DNA from: Leptodactylus fallax
Lineage: Eukaryota; Chordata; Amphibia; Anura; Leptodactylidae
NCBI GenBank assembly: GCA_947044405.1
Contig: CAMRHE010000021.1
Location: 12,069,860-12,133,859 of the forward strand
Direction of reading: 5' to 3'
Length of the DNA: 64,000 bases
Shown here piece by piece: positions 34,925 to 46,118 of the stretch. Numbering within the stretch: the stretch's first letter is position 1; each line of letters begins with the position of its first letter. A model generated the notes under the pieces. The model was not told where the DNA came from, did no database searches, and worked only from the letters and a program-made list of their open reading frames with translations. The translations under genes and the position numbers were made by a program.

Positions 34925-36520
34925 CAGTGGGGAAAAAAGTATTTAGTCAGCCACCAACTGTGCAAGTTCTCCCACTTAAAAGATGAGGCCGGCCTGTAAT
35001 TGACATCATAGGTAGACCTCAACTATGAGAGACAAAATGAGAAAACAAATCCAGAAAAATCACATTGTCTGATTTTTAAAGAATTTATTTGCAAATTATG
35101 GTGGAAAATAAGTATTTGGTCAATAACAAAAGTTCATCTCAATACTTTGTTATATATCCTTTATTGGCAATGACAGAGGTCAAACGTTTTCTGTAAGTCT
35201 TCACAAGGTTGGCACACACTGTTGCTGGTATGTTGGCCCATTCCTCCATGCAGATCTCCTCTAAAGCAGTGATGTTTTGGGGCTGTTGCTGGGCAACATG
35301 GACTTTCAACTCCCTCCAAAGGTTTTCTATGGGGTTGAGATCTGGAGACTGGCTAGGCCACTCCAGGAACTTGAAATGCTTTTTACGAAGCCACTCCTTC
35401 GTTGCCCTGGAAGTGTGCTTGGGATCATTGTCATGCTGAAAGACCCAGCCACATTTCATCTTCAATGCCCTTGCTGATGGAAGGAGGTTTGCACTCAAAA
35501 TCTCACGATACATGGCCCCATTCATTCTTTCATGTGCACGGATCATTCATCCTGGTCCCTTTGCAGAGAAACAGCCCCAAAGCATGATGTTGCCACCCCC
35601 ATGCTTCACAGTAGGTATGGTGTTCTTTGGATGCAACTCAGCAATAATTCTCCTCCAAACACGACAAGTTGTGTTTCTACCAAACAGTTCTACTTTGGTT
35701 TCATCTGACCATATGACATTCTCCCAATACTCTTCTGGAACATCCAAATGCTCTCTAGAAAACTCAAGACGGGCCCGGATATGTACTGGCTTAAGCAGGG
35801 GGACACGTCTGGCACTGCAGGATCTGAGTCCCTGGTGGCGTAGTGTGTTACTGACAGTAGCCTTTGTTACGTTAGTCCCAGCTTTCTGCAGGTCATTCAC
35901 TAGGTCTCCCCGTGTGGTTCTGAGATTTTTGCTCACCGTTCTTGTGATCATTTTGATCCCACGGGGTGAGATCTTGCGTGGAGCCCCTGATCAAGGGAGA
36001 TTATCAGTGGTCTTGTATGTCTTCCATTTTCTAATTATTGCTCCCACAGTTGATTTCTTCACACCAAGCTGCTTGCCTATTGCAGATTCAGTCTTCCCAG
36101 CCTGATGCAGGTCTACAATTTTGTTTCTGGTGTCCTTTCACAGCTCTTTGGTCTTCACCATGGTGGAATTTGGAGTGTGACTGTTTGAGGTTGTGGACAG
36201 GTGTCTTTTATACTGATAACAAACAGGTGCCATTACTACAGGTAATGAGTGGAGGACAGATGAACCTCTTAAAGAAGAAGTTACAGGTCTGTGAAAGCCA
36301 GAAATGTCGCTTGTTTGTAGGTGACCAAATACTTATTTTCCACCATAATTTGCAAATAAATTCTTAAAAAATCAGACAATGTGATTTTCTAGGTATGTTT
36401 TTTCATTTTGTCTCTCATAGTTGAGGTCTATCTATGATGTCAATTACAGGCCTCTCTCATCTTTTTAAGTTGGAGAACTTGCACAATTGGTGGCTGACTA
36501 AATACTTTTTTTCCCCACTG
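34925..36520 (-). mobile_element. Tc1/mariner element, third family, copy 2
   Basis: Termini CAGTGGGGAAAAAAG and CTTTTTTTCCCCACTG, TA at 34923-34924 and 36521-36522. 1,596 bp. Confidence 0.92.
35139..36161 (-). pseudogene. Tc1 transposase, one frame with in-frame TGA stops
   Basis: Start MVKTKEL near 36161. HTH ([18 protein letters not shown]), then [34 protein letters not shown] and [10 protein letters not shown], ending YITKY at TAA 35139. Three in-frame stops are visible, each TGA, near 36138, 35990 and 35547; where the site can be judged they look like CpG or TGG decay. Otherwise the frame is complete. Confidence 0.86.
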
Positions 36521-36990
36521 TACTTTCTGTATCAATTCCTCATGGTTTTCTAGATCTCTGCTTGCTGTCATTCATTTTGCTCAATTCTAGTGGGTAAGAA
36601 TCAGTCCATGGTCATGTGATATACAGTCCATGGTCATGTGATGAGCACACAGGTGCATGGCTTGTTATAGTCACAGCACAGTAGTCAGACATATCCCTGG
36701 TAATGAGCTGTGCACCTGTGTGTCCATCACATGACCATGGACTGTATATCACATGACCATGAACTGTATATCATATGATCATGGTCAGAATTTTATCCTC
36801 TAGAAGAAAGCAGAAAGAATGACAGCAAGCAGAGATCTAGAAAACTGTGAGGAATTGATACAGAAAGTATATTGGAAAATTGTACAACTTTTTATTATAC
36901 AAACAATAACATTTGTCTTTCAATATTGGTCTGAAAGTGGCCAAACTCTGCCACCAGGAGTTTAAAGCCCTGTTTAGTAGGGAAACTGCA

Positions 36991-37410
36991 AACATGAGAC
37001 CACCAGTCAGTAGGAAACAGAAACAGAAGATGAGGTATACTAACTGTTAGCATGGCTCTCAACTATCAGTATGTGGGGTTATCCAAGAAGACCAGCTTAC
37101 AGGATATTTGAGTAGGCTGGTCTGGTTTAGCTGGTTTCAGTTGGCATAGTGGAAGTGAGGGGAACAATACCAGTGGACCTTCTGTAAGGGGTGTAAAAGG
37201 CTGAGAGGGACCCACTGGGGATGACTGAGACTTTTGAAAGTGATCCCCCACATAATCTAATTTCCCTTTAACTAGCCCTACATAAGGTCACTTGCCACCT
37301 CAGCCACCAATATTACAACAAAAAAAAAAGGAAGGTTGAAAAATGGAGCACAGAGCTGATAGCTCCAGGTTCCACTATTGAAATGCAGGATTTTCCCACT
37401 AGACCCGGGA
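36991..37410. other. No gene
   Basis: No supported feature; a short A-run near 37320. Confidence 0.4.
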
Positions 37411-38514
37411 TAGCTGAGGTAGTCCCCTCTGACATAGGGCCTGGTGCGGATGCACCATTTGCTCTGTGGTTAAAGTGGCCTAGTCAGAGGAGGACTGAGG
37501 ATGTCTGACACTGTGGGCCCAGGGGGAAACTGAATGAGAGAAGCAGTGTTAGTCTCACTGACTAATGGATTGGAGGAGTTCCCACTTGGGGTCAATGCAG
37601 AGTGCATTTAACAGAGAACCATTCAACAACCATTGGAAGAAAGAGCCAAACTGAGGAACAGAGGAGAAACAGGGAGTCTTATGGGACTCTAGGGGTCTTG
37701 CCCAGCCATTTCTTTCTTTTTCAGCTTGGTGTGCAGCTATTGTAGCACAAATGATAACACAGGATATACAGAGCACCGTTCTTTTGCATCCTTCTCAGTA
37801 GGATTCTGGTTTCAACCTGCAGTATGTCAGTTTATGGTGTGGGTTTTCACTATAGCTTTGCAACAGCCATATCAAAAAGATTCATTGTACTATTTTGATT
37901 TTTACATAGCTTTTGTATAGTATGGTGGTATATATATTTATTTTAGGGGTTTGATATTGGACTAGCTGAGGTAGCCCCCTCTGCCATAGGGCCTGGTGTG
38001 GATGCACCATTTGCTCTATGGTTAAAGTGGCCTAGTCAGAGGAGGACTGAGGATGTCCGACACTGTGGGCCCAGGGGGAAACTGAATGAGAGAAGCAGGG
38101 TTAGTCTCACTGACTAATGGATTGGAGGAGTTCCCACTTGGGGTCAATGCAGAGTGCATTTAACAGAGAACCATTCAACGCCCATTGGAAGAAAGAGCCA
38201 AACTGAGGAACAGAGGAGAAACAGGGAGTCTTATGGGACTCTAGGGGTCTTGCTCAGCCATTTCTTTCTTTTTCAGCTTGGTGTGCAGCTATTGTAGCAC
38301 AAATGATAACACAGGATATACAGAGCACCGTTCTTTTGCATCCTTCTCAGTAGGATTCTGGTTTCAACCTGCAGTATGTCAGTTTATGGTGTGGGTTTTC
38401 ACTATAGCTTTGCAACAGCCATATCAAAAAGATTCATTGTACTATTTTGATTTTTACATAGCTTTTGTATAGTATGGTGGTATATATATTTATTTTAGGG
38501 GTTTGATATTGGAC
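37411..38514. repeat. 552-bp unit in tandem, two copies
   Basis: 37411-37962 and 37963-38514 are direct repeats at a period of 552 bp. By eye about nine bases differ (for example GTCCCC/GCCCCC near the start, CAACAACC/CAACGCCC). Each unit ends in TATATATATTTATTTTAGGGG. No terminal motifs of an LTR or transposon are evident and the short frames in each unit look accidental. Confidence 0.85.
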
Positions 38515-40657
38515 TAACACTGTTGAGTTATGGCTCATTGGCTGGTGAGACACAGGCACTACAAAGCAAAATTCAAGACTGCTAATATCTGAGTGGTTTC
38601 CTTTACTAGAAAGGGTAAAGGACCTGTAGTACATCATGGTCACAAGGTAAGTGTACAAGTCTTGCACCCAGTCAGTGGGTTAGTGTGAGTCTGAAAAATA
38701 CAAACTAAGGCAAGAGGAGCATGATGAGCACTTTTGGCACTCTCTTTCCCACCTCCAGCATCATTCTTGCTCCCCCCAGTCTGGGATGGGTGGAAATGGA
38801 CAAATTGTTGATGCCACTGGGAAAGTGCGGTTTGGGGGAGAATGCTACTGTCAGTATAGTAGAGTTGGAAATGGATTATATGCTGAGTCCAGGAAGAGGA
38901 ACTGCTTCTATTAGGAGACAATGGTTAGTGGGACAATGCTACTGCCATTAGAAAAAGGGGTGATGAACTGACAATACTGATGCCGGTGGTGGAGCTATGG
39001 AAAGGGGGACAATGCTGTTACTAGTGGAGGAAAGGTAAGGTGACAGACAATGATGTTGCTATAGAAGGAATGAGAGGGGAACAATGTTGCTGTCAGTGAG
39101 GGAGGTCTGGGAAGGGGAAATGACCTGCTGTCAATGCGGAAAGGGTTGAAGGGAGACACTGCACTGCAGTGTTGTGTGGCACGTCCAGGGAGGTATGTTG
39201 TGCTGCTCTGAAGTATTTGATACTGCTAGGCAGTGTTATGGGTACTGCATAATGTTATTATGTTAGCCCTACTGGGGATAATATGGGCACAAAATGGTGG
39301 TATTTGGCACTGCTCAGTAGTAGATTACTGGTGACGCCCCGGCAACACTTTTAACTGGCTGGGGAGGCCCAAGTAGAAAAAGTCTGAATAGCTGTGGACA
39401 GCCAGTTTATACACTTGAATTGCTTATTTGGAGATTATAGAGGCATGAGAACCAAGTAGTGAATTCAGCACCCAAGTCACGGGTGGTCTGGTAGTGTATA
39501 GAGATTAGCGAACCAATTTTATCTTGACCCTGATTCCATTCGAATTTTACAAAAGTTTTATGTTTGTCCAAACTTGAAACTTTTGGTGTTTGTCACCTGT
39601 GAACCAGAAGTGAAATAATTATACTCTGGGGTCTCTTTTATGTCAGGCATAAAAGATAAAAAAAAAGGTAAAATTGTACCCTTTTAAAGGCCCAGTTTGC
39701 AGGCAAATAATCATATTACATATTATTTTTATTTATGCACTCAATTTTATACTTATTTATTCAGAGGTTCTTATGAACCTCCGAAACTTTTGATGTACTC
39801 TACTACATATGTATAGGAAAAGACTGCTCACAAAATTTTACTGAGATTTATCTTTACTTAATATGAAATTGCAGGGTTGCTTCATCATCCTTTGATAGAG
39901 AGTACTGTAACAGAAGCACATTCAAACAGCCCATATCACCCGCTGTCACTGGCACACCATTGCAAAGTCTTCTTTTCTCCACGTCTTTGAAATACTAGTT
40001 CTATTGTGTTAGCCTGTGGAGAGAGTGTACTAGCCCCCAACTTTCTCTATTCTGATCCATTTCTTTCAGACTCGTTTTACAAAGCCACTGGAAGCTAATT
40101 GAAATAGTCCTTATACTGTTAGTAAAAAAAGAAAGAGAAAAAAAAACAAGACATGCTTTTGTTCTTCTACAAAGAGATTGATGGTTGTAATTTTGAACAT
40201 AAAGTACAATTTCAGCACCAAATATAAAGGATATCTGAATATTTGCTGAACGATTGTATAATCTAGTTTCATTACAGTGTACAAAATTGCCACCACTATT
40301 TCCACTGCTCTTCCACAATCCAAAAGGTTTTGCCAATCTTCGGAGGCTAAAAGACATTGGTATACTTTAAAAAAAATTTGTATTTACTTGAAAGGGAAAA
40401 AAATTAAACTTATGTGTTATAATAGACTGGTACATTGAGTCAAATGGATCCATTTCAAGTAATATGCACCAAGTAAGTATTAATTAGGATATTTTTCTGG
40501 AATACATATACAAATTGATTTAGCGTGAACTATACATAAACATATAAGCCATAAGCAAAGAGGGTCCTGCTACATATACACCCCCTATTGCTATGCCAAA
40601 GGTAACTTTAAAAGTTTAAGTTAGTTTCTCATACCTACAACAAAGAAATACACATTC
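38515..40657. other. No gene; degenerate minisatellite at 38.78-39.13 kb
   Basis: About 38780-39130 repeats a G-rich unit of some 30-60 bp around 'gggacaatgct' and 'tgctactgtcagt' with heavy variation. The remainder is AT-rich without supported features. Confidence 0.45.
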
Positions 40658-40871
40658 AGGCTAAGGCCCCACATTGCGGAAATGCAGCTTTTTTGTTGCA
40701 GATTTTGCTGTGTTTTTTTGAGCCAAAGCTAAGAATGGCTACAAAAGCAATGGGAAATATAACGGAAACTCTTATACTTCTACTTTCTGCTCAAACCACT
40801 CCTGGCTTTGGCTCAATCGCAGCAAAAACTTCAACAAAAAAAGCTGTTTCCGCAATGTGGGGCCTTAGCCT
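40658..40871. mobile_element. Palindromic MITE
   Basis: Starts AGGCTAAGGCCCCACATTG and ends with its inverse. Arms of about 45 bp including 'gcagcttttttgttg' are nearly perfect. Relatives: 45911-46118 and remnants near 715-870 and 27.6-27.8 kb. Confidence 0.75.
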
Positions 40872-42431
40872 AAAGAGGTTTTTTAGAACTCTGATATAGA
40901 TAGGCAATGCTAATTATCTGTCTCAATATTAGATCACCAGGAGTTCAATGCTGTTACCCCCAACAGAGAAGGTCTTTGAAGTAGCAGTAGTGCTCCAGTG
41001 AATACTGCTTCCACTTCACAGGCCAGGGACACTTTTACCATGAATATTTTTTATAATGGATCATGTATGAATCCATGAGAAAAGACCCCATGTATGCCAT
41101 AATATAAAATCATGTTTTTCATGGAGGTTAGGTCTGTGAAAAAAAGCACTGTTGTGTGAACAAACTCTTTAAAATGATGTCACTTTTAACAATATGTTGG
41201 AAACAAGCCTAAATAGCATAATATATTGTTATTGTTAAAATCACTGTATTTGCCATGGAAATGTTTAATAATAATAATTAATAATTTTATATATAGTGGC
41301 AACATATTCTGCAGCACTTTACAAATCAGAGGACACATGAACAGACAATATTAGACATTACAATGTGCCGAAATAATTCACATATCAAACAATAGGAGTG
41401 AGGGCCCTGCTGGAGAAAGCTTACAATCTATGAGGTAACAGGGGACCCAATGGAAAGAGGGCTTGATATATTTTTACCATGGTCCATCCACTGGAGCTAC
41501 ATTGATATATAGTCGTTGAGCCTATAGTAAAAAGGTTGAGTAAATGTAATATTCTGGACATTAGTACTGAGTAAATCTCCAAACGATTACATGAAAAAAC
41601 TGTAAACATTTGTAAGTATTTTTCACTTGTCTGCAACTTCCTCAATGAAATTACAGAAGAATTAAATATCACAATTTCAAAGGGCAGTTTACAGGTGACA
41701 TCATCTACCTTTTATATTCTGTGCTGCAGTTTAATTTCAGTTATTATCACTTGACAATTACATGTTTGAAGCAGAATGTTTATAAGACAAAAAGGCAAAT
41801 GAGAAATAATACCCCCAGGTGATACTCAGGTAGTGTCTTCTCCCAGGTGTTTGGATCTGCAGGTTGGCAGGATTTCAAACAGAGAGGGGGAAGAAATGAA
41901 AAAAATCCATGAGAATAGAATATGTGCAGACATGAGACAACAATTACTAACATCTCCTGGATGTTTTTGAAGCCATGTTTAAAATGTAAGATAATGCTTC
42001 GCCTTTATGTATTATATGTTCTCTGATTATTTCAGGACAAGTCCGTAGCTGTTGCTACATGAGATTCAGAAATCTCCTGAATATTATTACAAGAAACTGT
42101 ATATACCACAAAAAGTTTGTGTCCTTATATTTAGAGGGCTCATGTACAAGAAAGAATTATGAATCTATTCATCCCTGTGATTCGTACAAAGTTATAATTC
42201 CGTACTCACAGCAATCTATGGGACAATATAGTAAGAATATCCAGTAAATATACCAGAAAAATCTTATCAATGGGGTCGAAGTGCTGGGCCCCTTGCCAGT
42301 GCCAAGAACAAGAGTGTCTGTGCCTATTCCCAGCAGGGAAGTAGCCACAAATGTACCGATACTGATATAACAAAGTGAGTACTGCTCTTTGGGTCCCCTA
42401 CGTTATAATAGAGATTGACCGCTTATATTTA
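40872..42431. other. No gene; LINE 3'-tail-like fragment at 41.26-41.44 kb
   Basis: About 41260-41440 ('cagcactttacaaatcagag' to 'gcttacaatctatgaggt') resembles the 3' tail of the LINE at 59.99-61.03 kb and similar vertebrate L2/CR1 tails. The rest is featureless. Confidence 0.45.
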
Positions 42432-44073
42432 CAGTACAGACCAAAAGTTTGGACACACCTTCTCATTCCAAGAGTTTTCTGTATTTTCATGACTAAAAAA
42501 ATTGTAGATTCACACTGAAGGCATCAAAACTATGAATTAACACATGTGGAATTATATACTTAACAAAAAAGTGTGAAACAACTGAAAATATGTCTTATAT
42601 TCTAGGTTCTTCAAAGTAGCCACCTTTTGCTTTGATTACTGCTTTGCACACTCTTGGCATTCTCTTGATGAGCTTCAAGAGCTAGTCACCTGAAATGGTC
42701 TTCCAACAGTCTTGAAGGAGTTCCCAGAGATGCTTAGCACTTGTTGGCCCTTTTGCCTTCACTCTGCGGTCCAGCTCACCCCAAACCATCTTGATTGGGT
42801 TCAGGTCTGATGACTGTGGAGGCCAGGTCATCTGGCGTAGCACCCCATCACTCTCCTTCTTTGTCAAATAGCCCTTACACAGTCTGGAGGTGTGTTTGGG
42901 GTCATTGTCCTGTTGAAAAATAAATGATGATCCAACTAAACGCAAACCGGATGGAATAGCATGCCGCTGCAAGATGCTGTGGTAACCATGCTGGTTCAGT
43001 ATTCCTTCAATTTTGAATAAATCCCCAACAGTGTCACCAGCAAAGCACCCCCACACCATCACACCTCCTCCTCCATGCTTCACGGTGGGAACCAGGCATG
43101 TAGAGTCCATTTGTTCACCTTTTCTGCGTCGCACAAAGACACGGTGGTTGGAACCAAAGATCTCAAATTTGGACTCATCAGACCAAAGCACAGATTTCCA
43201 CAGGTCTAATGTCCATTCCTTGTGTTCTTTAGCCCAAACAAGTCTCTTCTGCTTGTTGCCTGTGCTTAGCAGTGGTTTCCTAGCAGCTATTTTACCATGA
43301 AGGCCTGCTGCACACAGTCTCCTCTTAACAGTTGTTGTAGAGATGTGTCTGCTGCTAGAACTCTGTGTGGCATTGACCTGGTCTCTAATGTGAGCTGCTG
43401 TTAACCTGCTATTTCTGAGGCTGGTGACTCGCATGAACTTATCCTCCGCAGCAGAGGTGACTCTTGGTCTTCCTTTCCTGGGGCGGTCCTCATGTGAGCC
43501 AGTTTCTTTGTAGCGCTTGATGGTTTTGGCCACTGCACTTGGGGACAGTGGCCAAAAAACTTTCAAAGTTTTCCCAATTTTTCGGACTGACTGACCTTCA
43601 TTTCCTAAAGTAATGATGGCCACTCGTTTTTCTTTACTTAGCTTCTTTTTTCTTGCCATAATACAAATTCTAACACTCCATTCAGTAGGACTATCAGCTG
43701 TGTATCCACCTGACTTCTGAACAACACAACTGGTGGTCCCAACCCCATTTATAAGGCAAGAAATCCCACTTATTAAACCTGACAGGGCACACCTGTGAAG
43801 TGAAAACCATTTCAGGTGACTACCTCTTGAAGCTCATCAAGAGAATGCCAAGAGTGTGCAAAGCAGTAATCAAAGCAAAAGGTGGCTACTTTGAAGAACC
43901 TAGAATATAAGGCATATTTTCAGTTGTTTCACACTTTTTTGTTAAGTATATAATTCCACCTGTGTTAATTCATAGTTTTGATTCCTTCAATCTGAATCTA
44001 CAATTTTTATAGTCATGAAAATACAGAAAACTCTTGGAATGAGAAGGTGTGTCCAAACTTTTGGTCTGTACTG
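42432..44073 (-). mobile_element. Tc1/mariner element, fourth family, full length
   Basis: Termini CAGTACAGACCAAAAG and inverse, TA at 42430-42431 and 44074-44075. Arms of about 270 bp (42432-42701 and 43805-44073) are near-identical inverted copies and contain the 3' end of the transposase gene. 1,642 bp. Confidence 0.92.
42682..43659 (-). pseudogene. Tc1 transposase, catalytic Glu replaced and early stop
   Basis: 325 residues, ATG at 43659 (MARKKKLSKEKRVAI). N-terminal HTH, GRPR hook, second HTH, then WSDESKFEIFG (Asp), FQQDNDPKH (Asp) and DLNPIKMVW, where the third catalytic position is Lys rather than Glu. The frame ends at TAG 42682-42684; coding-like sequence continues in frame beyond it (RMPRVCKAVIKAKGG). 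A short extra segment, VFWPL, sits in the first DNA-binding domain. The copy at 48.4 kb has Glu at the catalytic site but the same TAG. Confidence 0.88.
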
Positions 44074-44264
44074 TATATGCCAATTATTTCTATATTTTTT
44101 TCCACAGCAGTCTCAGTTATATGTGAAAGCTGTTTGTCAACATTAAACCACATAGCAAAAAAGAACATATATAGGCCAGCACATACATATAGTAGCTTTA
44201 CCCTAAAATCACCTAATTCTGGCCTGCTTACACTTCCTATGCTTGAAATAAAAGGCAACATATA

Positions 44265-45831
44265 CAGTCATGGCCAAAAGTTTTGAGAATGACACAAATA
44301 TTATATTTTCACATGATCTGCTGCCCTCTGGTTTTTATGTGTGTTTGTCAGATGTTTTTATCACATACAGAAATATAATTGCATTCATATTATGAGTAAC
44401 AGAAGCTTATATTGACAATTAGAATGAGTTAATGCAGCAAGTCAATATTTGCAGTGTTGACCCTTCTTCTTCAGGACCTCTGCAATTCTCCCTGGCATGC
44501 TCTCAATCAACTTCTGGACCAAATCCTGACTGATAGCAGTCCATTCTTGCAGAATCAATGCTTTAATTTTGTCTGAATTTGTTGGTTTTTGTTTGTCCAC
44601 CCGTCTCTTGATGATTGACCACAAGTTCTCAATGGGATTAAGATCTGGGGAGTTTCCAGGCCATGGACCCAAAATCTCTATGTTTTGTTCCCTGAGCCAT
44701 TTAGTTATCACCTTTGCTTTATGGCAAGGTGCTCCATCATGCTGGAAAAGGCATTGTTGAGCGCCAAACTGCTCTTGGACGGTTGGGAGAAGTTGCTCTT
44801 GGAGGGCATTCTGGTACCATTCTTTATTCATGGCTGTGTTTTTAGGCAAGACTGTGAGAGAGCCGATTCCCTTGGCTGAGAAGCAACCCCACACATGAAT
44901 GGTTTCAGGATGCTTTACAGTTGGCATGAGACAAGACTGGTGGTAGTGCTCACCTCTTCTTCTCCGAATAAGCTGTTTTCCAGATGTTCCAAACAATCGA
45001 AAAGGGAATTCATCAGAGAAAATGACTTTACCCCAGTCCTCAGCAGTCCACTCCCTGTACCTTTTGCAAAATATCAGTCTGTCCCTGATGTTTTTTCTGG
45101 AGAGAAGTGGCTTCTTTGCTGCTCTCCTTGAGACCAGGCCTTGCTCCAAGAGTCTCCGCCTCACAGTGCGTGCAGATGCACTCACACCTGCCTGCTGCCA
45201 TTCCTCTGCAAGCTCTGCACTGCTGGTAGCCCGATCCCGCAGCTGAAACACTTTTAAGAGACGGTCCTGCCGCTTGCTGGTCTTTCTTGGGCGCCCTGGA
45301 GCCTTTTTGGCACCAATGGAACCTCTCTCCTTGAGGTTCTTGATGATGCCATAGATTGTTGACTGAGGTGCAATCTTTCTAGCTGCAATACTCTTCCCAG
45401 TGAGGCCATTTTTGTGCAGTGCAATGATGACTGCACGTGTTTCTTTAGAGATAACCATGGTTAACAGAAGAGAAACAATGATGGCAAGCACCAGCCTCCT
45501 TTTAAAGTGTCCAGTGGTGTCATTCTTACTTAATCATGACAGATTGATCTCCAGCCCTGTCCTCATCAACACCCACACCTGTGTTAATGGAGCAATCACT
45601 GAAACGATGTTAGGTGGTCCTTTTAAGGCAGGGCTGCAATGATGTTGAAATGTGTTTTGGGGGATAAAGTTCATTTTCTAGGCAAATATTGACTTTGCAA
45701 GTAATTGCTGTTAAGCTGATCACTCTTTATAACATTCTGGAGTATATGCAAATTGCCATTAGAAAAACTGAAGCAGTAGACTTTGTAAAAATTAATATTT
45801 GTATCATTCTCAAAACTTTTGGCCATGACTG
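44265..45831 (-). mobile_element. Tc1/mariner element, fifth family, full length
   Basis: Termini CAGTCATGGCCAAAAG and inverse, TA on both sides (44263-44264 and 45832-45833). Imperfect inverted repeats of about 200 bp with inner 'agtcaatatttgc' repeats. 1,567 bp. Confidence 0.93.
44442..45458 (-). CDS. Tc1 transposase, apparently intact
   Basis: Cut-and-paste DDE transposase acting in the nucleus at the element ends. The frame is open from 45491; I prefer the ATG at 45458 (MVISKETRAVII), giving 338 residues, the usual Tc1 length. Counting from 45491: HTH at about 15-55, GRPRK hook at 66-70, second HTH at about 75-125, catalytic Asp160 (FSDEF), Asp252 (FQHDGAPCH) and Glu288 ([10 protein letters not shown]). 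The C-terminus KKGQHCKY is followed by TAA at 44442. No stop or frameshift is seen, the only such Tc1 in the window. Confidence 0.9.
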   Translation of the reverse strand: MVISKETRAVIIALHKNGLTGKSIAARKIAPQSTIYGIIKNLKERGSIGAKKAPGRPRKTSKRQDRLLKVFQLRDRATSSAELAEEWQQAGVSASARTVRRRLLEQGLVSRRAAKKPLLSRKNIRDRLIFCKRYREWTAEDWGKVIFSDEFPFRLFGTSGKQLIRRRRGEHYHQSCLMPTVKHPETIHVWGCFSAKGIGSLTVLPKNTAMNKEWYQNALQEQLLPTVQEQFGAQQCLFQHDGAPCHKAKVITKWLREQNIEILGPWPGNSPDLNPIENLWSIIKRRVDKQKPTNSDKIKALILQEWTAISQDLVQKLIESMPGRIAEVLKKKGQHCKY

Positions 45832-45910
45832 TACTTACTCTAACAAAATGAACCAAAAATGTTCCTCTTAGAAAACAGAAACCTTGAAAAACTGTAGATT
45901 CTTTACTCTT

Positions 45911-46118
45911 CAAAGCTAAAGCCCCACGTTGCGAAAACGCAGTGTTTTTTGTTGCAGATTTTTTGAGCCAAAGTCAGGATTTTACAGAAGTGAATTGTCT
46001 AAGAGCTTCCTTCATATTTTTCATTCCATTTCAAACCACTCCGGAATTTGGCTAAAAAAACCACAGCAAAATCTGCAACAAAAAATGCTACATTTCCTCA
46101 GATGTGGCTATGTCCCCA
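45911..46118. repeat. Palindromic MITE, diverged copy
   Basis: Same family as 40658-40871: 'agccccacgttgcg' with 'tttttgttgcagatttt' on the left and the inverse on the right, arms less perfect. Confidence 0.6.

Larger units (their letters stand above)
34840..36990. mobile_element. Long foldback element interrupted by a Tc1
   Basis: Left part 34840-34924 plus 36523-36680 mirrors 36715-36960: blocks 'tttctgtatcaattcctca', 'ttctagatctctgcttgc' and 'gtccatggtcatgtgat' recur inverted. The Tc1 at 34925-36520 lies within the left arm at a TA. No coding sequence of its own. Confidence 0.7.

Noticed and set aside
37726..38472. Identical 64-codon frames in both tandem units
   Set aside because: Identity reflects the tandem duplication; composition and lack of motifs do not support a gene.
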